Assembly: GCF_900111575.1 (NCBI RefSeq)
Contig: NZ_FOIF01000012.1
Span: forward strand, 1-43,028
Reading direction: 5' to 3'
Source of the DNA: Anaerobranca gottschalkii DSM 13577
GTDB lineage: Bacteria; Bacillota; Proteinivoracia; Proteinivoracales; Proteinivoracaceae
DNA length: 43,028 nucleotides
Shown here: in pieces, positions 31,330-40,417 of the stretch
How positions within the stretch are numbered: the first letter of the stretch is position 1
Layout of the letters: every line of letters begins with the position of its first letter
The notes under the pieces: model-generated
Told to the model about the DNA's origin: nothing
Seen by the model: the letters and a program-made list of their open reading frames with translations, nothing else
The model's database searches: none
Program-made: the position numbers and the translations under genes

Positions 31330-32493
31330 TTGAAATCCAAAGTTATTATAGTCTTATTTACAATTTTTCTCTTTTCTTTTTCTGGTATAGTACTTGCAGA
31401 AAATGAATTAGAAGATGGTAGTTATTATACTTTATACGATGAGAATAATAATGTCTTATTAAGGACTGGGATAGTTATCCACGTTGGAGATAAATTCATC
31501 GATCATAACAATATTCATTATGTAGTATATAAAGTAGATTCGGTAAATTTAAAAGCCTGGGCAAAAAAAATAGATCCAGATGAAGTAACAACATTTACTA
31601 TAAGTAATTTTGCCCAATTAAAAGGAGCAGATCAAAGGAGAATAGGACTATATTATACCCATAGTGGAGAAAGCTATGTTCCTTCTGATGGCTATGCCCA
31701 AACGGATAGAAGGCGAGGTGGCATATACAAAGTAGGAGAAAGACTAGCTCAAAGGTTGGAAGAACTAGAAGTAGAAGTTATAAATAATCGTCGTACCCAT
31801 TTTCCTTATGCTGGATCCTATCGCCGGTCTAGAAGAACGGCAAAGGAAATAATAGATAAAAAAGTAGATGCTATTTTTGATGTTCATCGGGATGCTACAC
31901 CAGTAAATGAATATTTAGAAGAAATAAATGGTGAAAAAATTACTCAAGTTTTAATAGTTGTTGGCAGACAAAATCCAGCTTTCAAAGTAAATGAAGAATT
32001 TGCTTTAAAATTAAAAGCAGTGGGAGATGAAATGTATCCTAAGCTTGTTAAAGGTATTTTTTATGCTCGAGGTGGGTACAATCAAGATTTACATCCTAGG
32101 GCTTTATTGTTGGAAATAGGAGCCCATACAAATAAAAGGGAGCATGCAGAAAGGGGAGCAGAGCTTTTTGCAGAAGTCATTACTAAAACCCTATATGGAG
32201 ATTTAGAGGTACCAAAAGCTACGGAAGAACTAGAAGAAAACCCTAAATCATTGGAAGAAGAGGAAAACAATGACCCTCCTAAAGTACAATCCACTGTAAA
32301 CAGTGGTGGCACTGGAAGAGGAGGACTATTAAAAGGCATGATGATAGTTTTATTATTAACAGTTATAGGTGGAGGGGGCTATTTACTAATTAGTGTAGGA
32401 GATACTCGGGAGATAGAAAGAAAAATCAGGAATTTTCTATCAAAGGAATTTGCTAATGCTTTAATTGGGAAAAAAGGTAAAAAGGAAAAGTAA
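31330..32493 (+). CDS. spoIIP: SpoIIP-like sporulation peptidoglycan hydrolase
   Basis: 387 residues: signal peptide (cleaved near VLAEN), a short N-terminal region, a SpoIIP domain (about 105-300) with YYTHSGESYVPSDG, DVHRDA (catalytic-site His), and LLLEIGAHTN (Glu), then an acidic linker, one membrane helix (about 338-355) and a basic tail. SpoIIP is the amidase/endopeptidase that thins septal and then other peptidoglycan during engulfment. The C-terminal anchor differs from the N-terminal anchor I recall for Bacillus SpoIIP, so it may be a paralogue. The start is TTG 31330 after AGAGGTGA. The gene stands alone between the ferredoxin and the PTS permease. Confidence 0.85.
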   Translation: MKSKVIIVLFTIFLFSFSGIVLAENELEDGSYYTLYDENNNVLLRTGIVIHVGDKFIDHNNIHYVVYKVDSVNLKAWAKKIDPDEVTTFTISNFAQLKGADQRRIGLYYTHSGESYVPSDGYAQTDRRRGGIYKVGERLAQRLEELEVEVINNRRTHFPYAGSYRRSRRTAKEIIDKKVDAIFDVHRDATPVNEYLEEINGEKITQVLIVVGRQNPAFKVNEEFALKLKAVGDEMYPKLVKGIFYARGGYNQDLHPRALLLEIGAHTNKREHAERGAELFAEVITKTLYGDLEVPKATEELEENPKSLEEEENNDPPKVQSTVNSGGTGRGGLLKGMMIVLLLTVIGGGGYLLISVGDTREIERKIRNFLSKEFANALIGKKGKKEK

Positions 32494-32496
32494 AAG

Positions 32497-32525
32497 TTGA
32501 CACTATCAGAAAAGGGGTATATCAT
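32497..32525 (+). promoter_or_regulatory. Sigma-A promoter of the EIIC-EIID operon
   Basis: TTGACA (32497-32502), 17-base spacer, TATCAT (32520-32525), beginning four bases after the spoIIP stop. Confidence 0.7.
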
Positions 32526-32580
32526 AAAATTAGAAAATTTTCTTTGAAATGGGTAAAATTTGATTTAGGGGGGAGGAAAA

Positions 32581-33327
32581 ATGTTTTTGAAGTTTTTTTT
32601 AGCAGCCTTGATTTCTGCAATTACATATATTGATGCAACAGCTGTAGGACAAACTATGATTTCTCGCCCCATAGTTTCAGCACCTATTATTGGTTTAATT
32701 TTAGGTGATTTACAAACTGGTATTTTAGTTGGAGTATTGTTGGAATTATTATGGGTTGGTACACTACCTGTAGGTGCAACAGTACCACCGGAATCAACTT
32801 TTGCCGCTGTAAATACAGTGGCTATTGCTATCCTAACTGGTTTTACCGATGTAAGTAGTTTAATCTTAATATTTATCTTTTTAATACCATTTCTTTACAT
32901 AGCTAGTTTTTTTGAGGATAAAATTAGAGGTAAAAATAACAAATTGACTATAATAGCTGAAAAACTAATAGAAGAAGGGAAACTAGATAAATTAGTCCGA
33001 TTACATTTTTTAGGTTTGTCTCGATTTTTTAGCAAAACATTTATCATTTCCTTAATTGCAGTTACAATAGGTTATTATATCATCCCCCCAGTTTACCAAG
33101 ATTTACCACAATCCTTTTATAATACATTGGAAATAGGAGGCAAAATACTACCTATTTTAGGGGTCGCAGTAGTTATAGATTTATTGATAAACAAAAGAAA
33201 TCTGTATTTTTTATTTTTGGGTTTACTCTTAGGATTATTTAATGTTAATCTTTGGTTATTATTGCTAATTAGTATTGTTGCTGTAATCCTTTACCTTTTA
33301 TTTTTAAGGGGGGGAGATTTTGAATAA
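32581..33327 (+). CDS. Mannose-family PTS permease subunit EIIC
   Basis: 248 residues with about seven hydrophobic segments. The N-terminal IDATAVGQTMISRPIVSAPIIGLILGD and GTLPVGATVPPESTFAA are signatures of the mannose/sorbose EIIC family, which forms the sugar channel with EIID. GGGGGGAGG precedes ATG 32581. It overlaps EIID by eight bases. No EIIA or EIIB lies beside it; the only mannose-family EIIA/EIIB genes in the window are in the ABC operons at 9630 and 19174-20056. The gene may encode the glucose/mannose or hexosamine entry route; specificity unknown. Confidence 0.9.
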   Translation: MFLKFFLAALISAITYIDATAVGQTMISRPIVSAPIIGLILGDLQTGILVGVLLELLWVGTLPVGATVPPESTFAAVNTVAIAILTGFTDVSSLILIFIFLIPFLYIASFFEDKIRGKNNKLTIIAEKLIEEGKLDKLVRLHFLGLSRFFSKTFIISLIAVTIGYYIIPPVYQDLPQSFYNTLEIGGKILPILGVAVVIDLLINKRNLYFLFLGLLLGLFNVNLWLLLLISIVAVILYLLFLRGGDFE

Positions 33328-34054
33328 ATTTTATCTCTTAGTAAAAACAGTATTTAGAAGTATGTTTATTCAAGGTTCCATGAACTTTGAAAGGATGCAT
33401 AACCTAGGAATAGTTTATATTTTATTACCAGCATTAAAGGCTATTTATAAAGATGAAGAGAAATTAAAGGAAGTTCTTAAAGGGCACTTAGAGTTTTATA
33501 ATTGCCATCCATATATGTCATCATTTGTATTGGGAACTGTTATAAAATTAGAAGAGAAAAGACAAAGGGGTGAATTACCTAATCCAAAGTTTATCAGTCA
33601 AGTGAAAACTGGAATGATGGGACCATTAGCTGCGATGGGAGACTTGTTTTTTTGGCGTACTTTACGACCAATGGCAGCAGTTATTGCTGTAACCTTTGCT
33701 TTAAATGGATATCTATATGCTCCTTTGATCTTTTTAGTACTATATAATATACCCCATATCTATATCCGGATTGTTGGGGTATTTTTAGGGTATAAAGAAG
33801 ATATAAAAATTATCAATAAAGTACAATCCTTTAATGTCAATAATATTGTTAAGGCATTTGGGGCAGTTGGTATCTTTTTCTCAGCAGTTCTTTTTGCTAG
33901 TATAATTAATTGGGATATTATTACAATTTCAGCATTTTACTATTTTGCTGTTTTGTTATTTGCTTTGTTTTTCCTTAGAAGAGGAATTAAAGTGTTAAAT
34001 GTTTTTGCTATCTTTATGGTAATTACTTTTATTTTTCAAATAATAAAGGGATAA
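33320..34054 (+). CDS. Mannose-family PTS permease subunit EIID
   Basis: 244 residues. The start RSMFIQGSMNFERMHNLGIVYILLPALK and the central KTGMMGPLAAMGDLFFWRTLRP are highly typical of EIID; three or four C-terminal membrane segments follow. With EIIC it makes the transmembrane part of a mannose-type PTS. Start TTG 33320 lies behind GGGGGGAG inside the end of EIIC, indicating coupling. Downstream genes (PHP phosphatase, ROK kinase, second PHP) follow within a few bases and are probably in the same transcript. Confidence 0.92.
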   Translation: MNKFYLLVKTVFRSMFIQGSMNFERMHNLGIVYILLPALKAIYKDEEKLKEVLKGHLEFYNCHPYMSSFVLGTVIKLEEKRQRGELPNPKFISQVKTGMMGPLAAMGDLFFWRTLRPMAAVIAVTFALNGYLYAPLIFLVLYNIPHIYIRIVGVFLGYKEDIKIINKVQSFNVNNIVKAFGAVGIFFSAVLFASIINWDIITISAFYYFAVLLFALFFLRRGIKVLNVFAIFMVITFIFQIIKG

Positions 34055-34070
34055 TGGGAAGGTGATGATA

Positions 34071-34805
34071 TTGAAAATAGTAGCAGATTTGCATACCCAT
34101 ACCATAGCAAGTGGTCATGCTTATAGTACTTTATTGGAAATGGCTAAAGCTGCCAGTGATAAAGGGTTAGAAATGTTGGCCACTACAGATCATGGACCGA
34201 ATATGCCGGGAGCACCACACCCCTATTATTTTGGTAATATGAGGGTTGTTCCTAAGGAAATATATGGTGTGGAAATTCTTAGGGGTGTAGAAGCTAATAT
34301 CTTGGATGAGCAGGGAAATATCGATTTACCCCTTCATTTTCAAAGGAACCTCGATATCTTGTTAGGTGGGTTCCACTTCCCTTGTTATAATTCAGGTAGT
34401 GTAGAAGAAAACACAAGGGCTGCAATCCATGCTATGATCCATTCTAAAATCGATGTTTTAGTACATCCAGGAAATCCTGAATTTCAGTTAGATGCAGAGA
34501 AGGTAGTTCAAGCAGCTAAAGAAAATAATGTATTAATAGAGATAAATAATAGTTCTTTAGGGGAAGGAAGTAGAAAGGGAAGTTATGATAATTGCTTAGA
34601 GATAGCCAAGGCTGTTGCCAAGTATAATTGGATAGTATCTTTAGGAAGTGATGCCCATATTGTTTTTGATGTGGGGAACTTTAGTAAAGCATTAACATTA
34701 ATTGAAAAAGCTGGGTTAACAGAGGAAAATATAATTAATACTGATATTAAAAAAATAAAAGAGTTTTTAAAATCTCGAAAAAGACCAAGATTCATTGAAG
34801 GTTAA
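34071..34805 (+). CDS. PHP-domain phosphatase (YcdX-like)
   Basis: About 244 residues of the PHP metallophosphoesterase superfamily. Seen: DLHTHTIASGHA at the N-terminus, TDHGPNMPGAPHPYYF, HPGNPEF, and SLGSDAH near the C-terminus, together giving the His/Asp ligands of a trinuclear metal site as in YcdX. Candidates GTG 34062, ATG 34065 and TTG 34071 are in frame; the ribosome site GGAAGGTGAT overlaps the first two, so TTG 34071 is chosen. It sits between EIID and glucokinase, pointing to sugar-phosphate metabolism, though the substrate is unknown. Confidence 0.87.
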   Translation: MKIVADLHTHTIASGHAYSTLLEMAKAASDKGLEMLATTDHGPNMPGAPHPYYFGNMRVVPKEIYGVEILRGVEANILDEQGNIDLPLHFQRNLDILLGGFHFPCYNSGSVEENTRAAIHAMIHSKIDVLVHPGNPEFQLDAEKVVQAAKENNVLIEINNSSLGEGSRKGSYDNCLEIAKAVAKYNWIVSLGSDAHIVFDVGNFSKALTLIEKAGLTEENIINTDIKKIKEFLKSRKRPRFIEG

Positions 34806-34819
34806 GAGGAGGAATAATC

Positions 34820-35758
34820 ATGGAAGAGTTAATTATTGGTGTCGATTTAGGAGGTACAAACATTGCTGCAGCTTTAGTAAAAAAAGATGGTAGTATTATA
34901 AAGAAAATTTCTAACCCTACAGAAGCAAACAAGGGTAAAGATGTTGTAATAACTAATTTAATAGCTACTATTGAGGAACTGTTAGGTTATGTAGACCATA
35001 ATAAAAAAATAAAAGGTATTGGTATCGGAATACCAGGTGTTTGTGATATAGAAAAAGGTCTAGTTAAATTTGCACCAAACCTTTTTTGGGAAAATGTTGA
35101 GATAGTGAAGATATTAGAAAGCAAGTTTAATTTGCCAGTCTTTATTGACAATGATGCCAATGCCGCTGCCTTAGGAGAAGTATGGTGTGGGGCTGGTAAA
35201 GGGAAAAGAGACATTGTCTGCATTACCCTTGGTACTGGAGTAGGTTGTGGAATTATTTTAAATGGAGAAATTTTTCACGGGGCAGGCAATGGTGCTGGAG
35301 AATTAGGACATATAACTGTAAAGGAAGATGGTCCTAAATGTAATTGTGGAAATAATGGGTGTTTAGAGGTATTAGTAGCTGCACCAGCTATAGCAAAAAA
35401 GGGTAAAGATGCTTTGTTAAAGGGTGATACTTTATTAAGGGATATCACTGATTTAGAAAAATTAACGGCTAAAGATGTATTTGATGCTGCCAAAAAAGGA
35501 GATAAAATCTGTCTAGATATAATTAAGGATGTGGCTAATAATTTGGGATTAGCTATTGCCAATGTCATAAATATATTAAATCCTCAAATGATCATCATTG
35601 GTGGCGGAGTAGCGGCAGCAGGGGATATCTTGTTTAAACCTTTAGAAGAAGTTGTTGCTAAAAGGGCCTTGAAAGATTTATATAAAGATGTAGAAATAGT
35701 TCCTGCCCAATTAGGAAATGATGCAGGAATTATTGGAGCTGCAGCATTGGTTAAATAA
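34820..35758 (+). CDS. ROK-family glucokinase
   Basis: 312 residues. The N-terminal phosphate-binding GVDLGGTNIAAALV, the IDNDANAAALGE catalytic segment, LGTGVGCGIILNGE, and the ROK zinc motif GHITVKEDGPKCNCGNNGCLE are all present, which identifies a ROK kinase of the bacterial glucokinase type. It phosphorylates intracellular glucose, such as that released from imported maltodextrins and cyclodextrins, linking the ABC operons with glycolysis. AGAGGAGG precedes ATG 34820. It has no DNA-binding domain, so it is an enzyme and not a ROK repressor. Glucose is most likely, but N-acetylated or other hexoses cannot be excluded. Confidence 0.9.
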   Translation: MEELIIGVDLGGTNIAAALVKKDGSIIKKISNPTEANKGKDVVITNLIATIEELLGYVDHNKKIKGIGIGIPGVCDIEKGLVKFAPNLFWENVEIVKILESKFNLPVFIDNDANAAALGEVWCGAGKGKRDIVCITLGTGVGCGIILNGEIFHGAGNGAGELGHITVKEDGPKCNCGNNGCLEVLVAAPAIAKKGKDALLKGDTLLRDITDLEKLTAKDVFDAAKKGDKICLDIIKDVANNLGLAIANVINILNPQMIIIGGGVAAAGDILFKPLEEVVAKRALKDLYKDVEIVPAQLGNDAGIIGAAALVK

Positions 35759-35812
35759 AGTAGTAAATTTATCAAAAAGGGGGAAAATTATTTTAAAAAG
35801 GAGGAACCCCCT

Positions 35813-36535
35813 TTGAAAATAATAGGTGATTATCATACCCATACAAAATATAGTCACGGGAAGGGAACTATAGAAGAAAATGTAGTTATGGCAATTAAGA
35901 GAGGTTTAAAAGAAATTGGAATTGCTGAACATGGGCCTAGAGTTTTATTTGTGGGAGTATCAGAAAAAAAATTACATAAAATTGCCGATGAAATAGAAAT
36001 TTTAAGAACAAAGTATAAAGAGATAAAAATTCTCTTTAATATTGAAGCTAATCTCTTGGATATTCATGGTAATATTGATGTTCCTCCTAGTATTTTACCT
36101 CGTCTAGATATGTTACTTTTAGGCTTTCATCCCAATATACTCCCTACTTATCATTATTTGCCTTTAGTATATAACAACTTTTTAGCTTCTCTCAGTTCCC
36201 AAAATTTAGAAAAGGCTCGAGATCTTAATACAACGGCTTTAGTTAATGCTGTTAATAAATATAAAATTGATATTATTACCCATCCTGGCCATAGAATCCA
36301 TATAGATACTGGTCGTTTAGCAAAGGCTTGTGCTAATAGGAAAACTGCTTTAGAAATAAATTGCCGACAGGGTCAGAAAATCGAAGACTTTGTAGAGGTA
36401 GCTTTAAAAGAAGGGGTAAAATTTTATATAAATACAGATGCCCATAAACCTGAAGATGTGGGGAATTTTCATGAAGGAATAGAAATTGCTAAAAAGCTAA
36501 AGATACCTAAAGAATTCATCGTTAACTGTAACTGA
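35813..36535 (+). CDS. PHP-domain phosphoesterase, second paralogue
   Basis: A 240-residue PHP protein. Motifs: GDYHTHTKYSHGKG, AEHGPR, THPGHRIHID and INTDAHKPEDVG supply the metal ligands. It is related in layout to the PHP protein at 34071 but divergent. A PHP gene in front of rapZ-yvcK-whiA is common in clostridia. TTG 35813 is used, with AGGAGG at the right distance. It is coupled to rapZ (12-bp gap). A phosphatase of the histidinol-phosphatase/YcdX type, substrate unknown. Confidence 0.87.
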   Translation: MKIIGDYHTHTKYSHGKGTIEENVVMAIKRGLKEIGIAEHGPRVLFVGVSEKKLHKIADEIEILRTKYKEIKILFNIEANLLDIHGNIDVPPSILPRLDMLLLGFHPNILPTYHYLPLVYNNFLASLSSQNLEKARDLNTTALVNAVNKYKIDIITHPGHRIHIDTGRLAKACANRKTALEINCRQGQKIEDFVEVALKEGVKFYINTDAHKPEDVGNFHEGIEIAKKLKIPKEFIVNCN

Positions 36536-36547
36536 GGAGGAAACTTT

Positions 36548-37396
36548 ATGGAATTTGTTATTGTTACAGGAATGTCTGGAGCAGGGAAAACATTGGCATT
36601 GAGGAGTTTTGAAGACCTGGGGTATTTTTGTATTGATAATCTTCCCCCTGCCCTCATTCCCAAATTTGCTGACCTTTGTGCTCAATCGGAAGGTAATATC
36701 ACAAAAGTAGCAATTGTAGTAGATATTCGGGGAGGTCAGTTTTTTAAAGATTTAAATTTTATCTTACAAAATAATGGCTTCCAATTTAAAATTCTCTTTT
36801 TGGAAGCTAAAGATGATGTATTAATAAGGCGTTTTAAAGAAACCCGTAGAACCCATCCTTTAGCTTTAGATGATAGAATAATTGATGGTATTGCTAAAGA
36901 AAGGGAAATGTTGGAGGGGCTTAGGGATAAAGCTAATATAGTTATAGATACATCGGATTTCACTGGACATCAATTAATTGCTAAAATAAAAGAACTTTTT
37001 AAAGGTACTGATACAAAGGATTTATTGATAACTATTATTTCCTTTGGTTTTAAATATGGAATTCCCTTAGATTCTGATATGGTCTTTGATGTTCGTTTTT
37101 TACCTAACCCTTTCTACGATGAAAATTTAAAAAATTACACTGGAAATGATAAAAATGTTCAAGATTATATTATGGCAGCTAAGCAGACATCGGTCTTTTT
37201 GCGTAAATTAGAAGATATGATCGACTTTTTGATTCCTTACTACAAAGAAGAAGGCAAAAGTCAATTAATTATCTCTATTGGCTGTACTGGTGGAAAACAT
37301 CGTTCTGTAACAGTAGCTAATAAATTAAAGGAAAAATTACAAAGGGATGGGAAATTAGCCAAAACATTCCATAGAGATATTGATAAAGGAAAATAA
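36548..37396 (+). CDS. rapZ: RNase adapter protein RapZ (YvcJ)
   Basis: 282 residues. P-loop GMSGAGKT (8-15), then the family hallmark [32 protein letters not shown], and the C-terminal [23 protein letters not shown] and CTGGKHRSV. RapZ/YvcJ binds nucleotides and, in proteobacteria, controls glucosamine-6-phosphate synthase via small RNAs; the Firmicute role is less clear. GAGGAGG precedes ATG 36548. The conserved order rapZ-yvcK-whiA-HPr is kept, linking cell-envelope precursor control with carbon state. Confidence 0.95.
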   Translation: MEFVIVTGMSGAGKTLALRSFEDLGYFCIDNLPPALIPKFADLCAQSEGNITKVAIVVDIRGGQFFKDLNFILQNNGFQFKILFLEAKDDVLIRRFKETRRTHPLALDDRIIDGIAKEREMLEGLRDKANIVIDTSDFTGHQLIAKIKELFKGTDTKDLLITIISFGFKYGIPLDSDMVFDVRFLPNPFYDENLKNYTGNDKNVQDYIMAAKQTSVFLRKLEDMIDFLIPYYKEEGKSQLIISIGCTGGKHRSVTVANKLKEKLQRDGKLAKTFHRDIDKGK

Positions 37397-37444
37397 TTTG
37401 GGAATGTACTATTAGAAGTTCTGGGAAAAAACGGGGGGATATTT

Positions 37445-38779
37445 ATGAAGTGGTTATACCCAGGTTTAGGGATAAAAAGGTGGATTTTAGTTACTATTTT
37501 ATCCCTATTTCTTTTCTTATTTAATTTTACAACGATAATTATAGGGGTTAACGATATTGCCACTTTAGGAAAGAGGCTATTTGAAGGGGTTTTTAATTAT
37601 TTAGGAGATTATGTATATATCATTTCTATAATTTCAGGGATTACAAGTCTGTTTATCTTAGTTTTTGCTGTTATTAAGACTAACCAGGCAATAATAAGGG
37701 TTATCCTACCTAATGACATTGAAGATGCTAAAGTAGTAGATCTTATGTATAGTAAGCGATTTTTAGGACGGGGGCCCAAATTAGTAGTTATTGGCGGAGG
37801 AACAGGGCTCTCTGTTTTATTGAGGGGGCTAAAAAATTATACATCTAATATCACTGCTGTGGTTACAGTAGCTGATGATGGAGGAAGTTCAGGTAGAATT
37901 AGGGGAGAAATGGGAATTTTACCTCCTGGAGATATTAGGAATTGTTTAATTGCTTTATCAGAATCAGAGCCTGTTTTAGAAAAGGTATTTCAACATAGGT
38001 TTAAAACGGGGATTGGTCTAGAAGGCCATAATTTTGGTAATTTGTTTTTAGCTGCTTTTACTGAATTAATGGGATTTGAGCAGGCGGTAAAGGAAATGGC
38101 AAAGGTTTTAGCAGTAAGGGGTAAAGTCTTACCTGTAACTTTAGAAAATATTGTTCTTCAAGCTAAATTAAAAGATGGTACAATAGTTCGGGGTGAATCT
38201 AATATTTCTAAAAGTCAAATCCCTATTGAAAAAATAAGTATTATTCCTAGCTATGCAAAAGCATTAGAAGATACTATTCAAGCTATCCAAGAAGCAGATG
38301 CTATCATTTTAGGTCCTGGCAGTTTATACACTAGTATCATCCCAAATCTTTTGGTTGCCGGTATTGAAGACGCTATTAAAAAAAGCAAAGCACCGGTATA
38401 TTATGTTTGTAATATCATGACACAAAGGGGAGAAACGGAAGGGTATACTGCCCCTGATCATCTAGAAGCCATATATAAACATACAAAGTCTAGATTTATA
38501 GATTATGTAGTAGTTAACAACAAAGATATAACTTCTCGGCAAAAACATTTATATATTTTAGAAAATTCTATTCCAGTAAAAATAGAGAAAGAAAGGTTAG
38601 CAGCTATGAAGATTAAACTCCTTGAGGGTGATTTGCTAGCTCAAGCAAATCAGGTTCGCCATGATCCAGATAAGTTAGCACGAATTATTCTTGCTAACTT
38701 GTTAAAAGAACATTATCGGAGTAAATCCTTTATTGATGGAATTCTTTTGGAAAGAAAGTTATCATTAAGGTCTAATTAG
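37445..38779 (+). CDS. yvcK: YvcK-family UDP-GlcNAc-binding protein with membrane anchor
   Basis: 444 residues. Two N-terminal membrane helices (about 14-37 and 58-78) precede the CofD-like Rossmann domain, which starts KLVVIGGGTGLSVLLRGLK and contains VTVADDGGSSGR and GHNFGNLFLAAFTEL. YvcK/GlmR proteins bind UDP-N-acetylglucosamine and are needed for cell shape on gluconeogenic carbon. The helical N-terminal extension is common in clostridial members and places the protein at the membrane. GGGGG lies upstream of ATG 37445. It ends at a 13-bp-stem terminator, so whiA starts from its own promoter. Confidence 0.94.
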   Translation: MKWLYPGLGIKRWILVTILSLFLFLFNFTTIIIGVNDIATLGKRLFEGVFNYLGDYVYIISIISGITSLFILVFAVIKTNQAIIRVILPNDIEDAKVVDLMYSKRFLGRGPKLVVIGGGTGLSVLLRGLKNYTSNITAVVTVADDGGSSGRIRGEMGILPPGDIRNCLIALSESEPVLEKVFQHRFKTGIGLEGHNFGNLFLAAFTELMGFEQAVKEMAKVLAVRGKVLPVTLENIVLQAKLKDGTIVRGESNISKSQIPIEKISIIPSYAKALEDTIQAIQEADAIILGPGSLYTSIIPNLLVAGIEDAIKKSKAPVYYVCNIMTQRGETEGYTAPDHLEAIYKHTKSRFIDYVVVNNKDITSRQKHLYILENSIPVKIEKERLAAMKIKLLEGDLLAQANQVRHDPDKLARIILANLLKEHYRSKSFIDGILLERKLSLRSN

Positions 38780-38787
38780 TTAATAAA

Positions 38788-38828
38788 TCAAAACCCTAGC
38801 TTCATTTTCGGGCTAGGGTTTTGATTTT
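38788..38828 (+). terminator. Rho-independent terminator after yvcK
   Basis: TCAAAACCCTAGC (38788-38800) and GCTAGGGTTTTGA (38812-38824) form a perfect 13-bp stem with a short T tail. Confidence 0.8.
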
Positions 38829-38899
38829 AAGGGGGTATGAATTTCACTTGTCTATTAGTATTATTAACAATAAATTTAATATTTATTCAGAAAAAATAT

Positions 38900-38927
38900 T
38901 TGAGAAAGGGCTGTAATTTGATATAAT
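38900..38927 (+). promoter_or_regulatory. Sigma-A promoter of whiA-HPr
   Basis: TTGAGA (38900-38905), 16-base spacer, perfect TATAAT (38922-38927). Confidence 0.72.
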
Positions 38928-38959
38928 TTTTCTAAAGAAAATGTTAAGGGATGATAAAA

Positions 38960-39928
38960 ATGGCAATTACTTCTTTTTCTGCTAATATAAAATCTGAATT
39001 ATGTCGTATCAAAAGCCCCCTTTGCTGTATTAAAAGTGAATTAGCTGCCCTTTGTCTAATTAACGGTACAGTGCAAATAAATTCTCGACAAGGGATTGTA
39101 TTAAATGTTATCACTGAAAATGCCACTATTGCTAAAAGGATATATACCCTTATTAAGGAAGCCTTTGATATCAACAGTAGTATTTTTGTTCGCCGTAAAA
39201 CAAAACTTAAGAAGAATAATAGTTATCTAGTTGAAGTTAGCGGGAAGGAAAATGTAGAAAATCTCTTAGATAATCTGTACCTTTTAGGTAGTGGTCAAGG
39301 GGTAAAAGAAAGGATTCACAATCAGCTGTTGAAAAAACGCTGTTGTAAAAGGGCTTTTATTAGAGGAAGTTTTTTAGCATCTGGTTCTGTAAATAATCCC
39401 GATACAACTTCATATCACTGTGAAATAAATGTAAGTTCAGCTAACCATTGTGAGTATTTAGTAAGTTTATTTAAACTTTTCCATTTACGGGTTAAAAGTT
39501 TTCAAAGGAGAAATAATTATGTAATTTACCTAAAGGATAGTGATGATATAGTGGATTTTCTCAATATCATCGGTGCCCATAATGCTTTACTAACCTTTGA
39601 AAATGCCAGGGTATATAAAGAAATGCGGAACAATGTAAACAGAGTCGTTAACTGTGAAACAGCTAATTTAAATAAAATTGTCGATGCAGCTCAAAAACAA
39701 ATAGAACAAATAAAAATTATCGAAAAAACCATAGGTCTTGATAATTTACCACAAACTCTAAGGGAGGTAGCTTTAGAGAGGTTAAAGGATCCTTCCTTAA
39801 GCTTAAAAGAAATAGGGGAAAGATTAAATCCGCCTGTAGGAAAATCAGGAATAAATCACAGATTTAAGCGTATACAAAAAATAGCAGAGGATCTTATTCA
39901 GAATAATTTAAAAGAGGGGGAGAAATAA
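38960..39928 (+). CDS. whiA: DNA-binding protein WhiA
   Basis: About 322 residues. The N-terminal SFSANIKSELCRI is the WhiA signature, followed by a LAGLIDADG-like double domain (RGSFLASGSVNNPDTTSYHCEI) and a C-terminal helix-turn-helix (RLKDPSLSLKEIGERLNPPVGKSGINHRF). WhiA influences cell division and chromosome segregation in Firmicutes. In-frame ATG 38951 is only one base from the ribosome site AAGGGATGA, so ATG 38960 is preferred. It is followed three bases later by HPr. Confidence 0.94.
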   Translation: MAITSFSANIKSELCRIKSPLCCIKSELAALCLINGTVQINSRQGIVLNVITENATIAKRIYTLIKEAFDINSSIFVRRKTKLKKNNSYLVEVSGKENVENLLDNLYLLGSGQGVKERIHNQLLKKRCCKRAFIRGSFLASGSVNNPDTTSYHCEINVSSANHCEYLVSLFKLFHLRVKSFQRRNNYVIYLKDSDDIVDFLNIIGAHNALLTFENARVYKEMRNNVNRVVNCETANLNKIVDAAQKQIEQIKIIEKTIGLDNLPQTLREVALERLKDPSLSLKEIGERLNPPVGKSGINHRFKRIQKIAEDLIQNNLKEGEK

Positions 39929-39931
39929 AAG

Positions 39932-40189
39932 GTGGTAGAAACTAAAGGGGTTATAAAGATACCCATAGGGTTACACGCAAGACCAGCTGTAATTTTCATT
40001 CAAAAAGCTAGTGAATTTACCAGTAATATAAAATTGATTAAAGATGAATTTGAAGTCGATGGGAAAAGTATAATGGGGGTAATGTCACTAGCCTTAGGAC
40101 ATGGTGAAGAAGTAACTATACGGGCAGAAGGGGAAGATGAACAAGAAGCAGTAGAGACACTAATTAAACTTTTAGAGGAACTAGCATAA
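39932..40189 (+). CDS. ptsH: HPr phosphocarrier protein
   Basis: 85 residues. The EI-phosphorylated His15 is in GLHARPA and the regulatory Ser46 is in GKSIMGVMSLA, so both the transfer site and the HPr-kinase site are present. Crh, the paralogue found at this locus in Bacillus, lacks His15, so this is a genuine HPr. It can feed phosphate to the EIIA proteins at 9630 and 19174 and to the PRD protein at 8957, and as Ser-P can act in carbon catabolite control. EI (ptsI) is not in the window. It is coupled to whiA; the start is GTG 39932. Confidence 0.94.
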   Translation: MVETKGVIKIPIGLHARPAVIFIQKASEFTSNIKLIKDEFEVDGKSIMGVMSLALGHGEEVTIRAEGEDEQEAVETLIKLLEELA

Positions 40190-40226
40190 AAAGATAAACG
40201 GCATTTCAGCCGTTTATCTTTTTTTA
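40190..40226. terminator. Bidirectional terminator between HPr and rpmE
   Basis: AAAGATAAACGGC (40190-40202) and GCCGTTTATCTTT (40209-40221) form a 13-bp stem with T run on one side and A run on the other. The last two codons and stop of rpmE lie inside the structure. Confidence 0.92.
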
Positions 40227-40417
40227 TTGTATTTTTCTACGAACTTCTCAATTCTACCGGTAGTATCTACAACCTTTTGTACTCCAGTATAAAAAGGATG
40301 GCAATTAGAACAAATTTCTACCTTTAAATCTTTTTTTGTGGAACCTGTTTCATATTTTGCCCCACAGGCACATTGAATAGTGGTGGTTTGGTAATTAGGA
40401 TGGATACCAGCTTTCAT
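40214..40417 (-). CDS. rpmE: 50S ribosomal protein L31 (zinc-binding type)
   Basis: 67 residues starting [10 protein letters not shown]. The zinc ligands CACG and CSNCHPF (Cys16, Cys18, Cys37, Cys40) show the C+ form of L31. An upstream in-frame extension exists but the ribosome site GAGAGG (minus strand, about 40427-40432) fits ATG 40417. It is transcribed towards HPr and shares the bidirectional terminator with it, its stop codon being within the stem. C+ L31 is normally replaced under zinc starvation by a C- form, which is not in this window. Confidence 0.96.
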   Translation of the reverse strand: MKAGIHPNYQTTTIQCACGAKYETGSTKKDLKVEICSNCHPFYTGVQKVVDTTGRIEKFVEKYNKKR

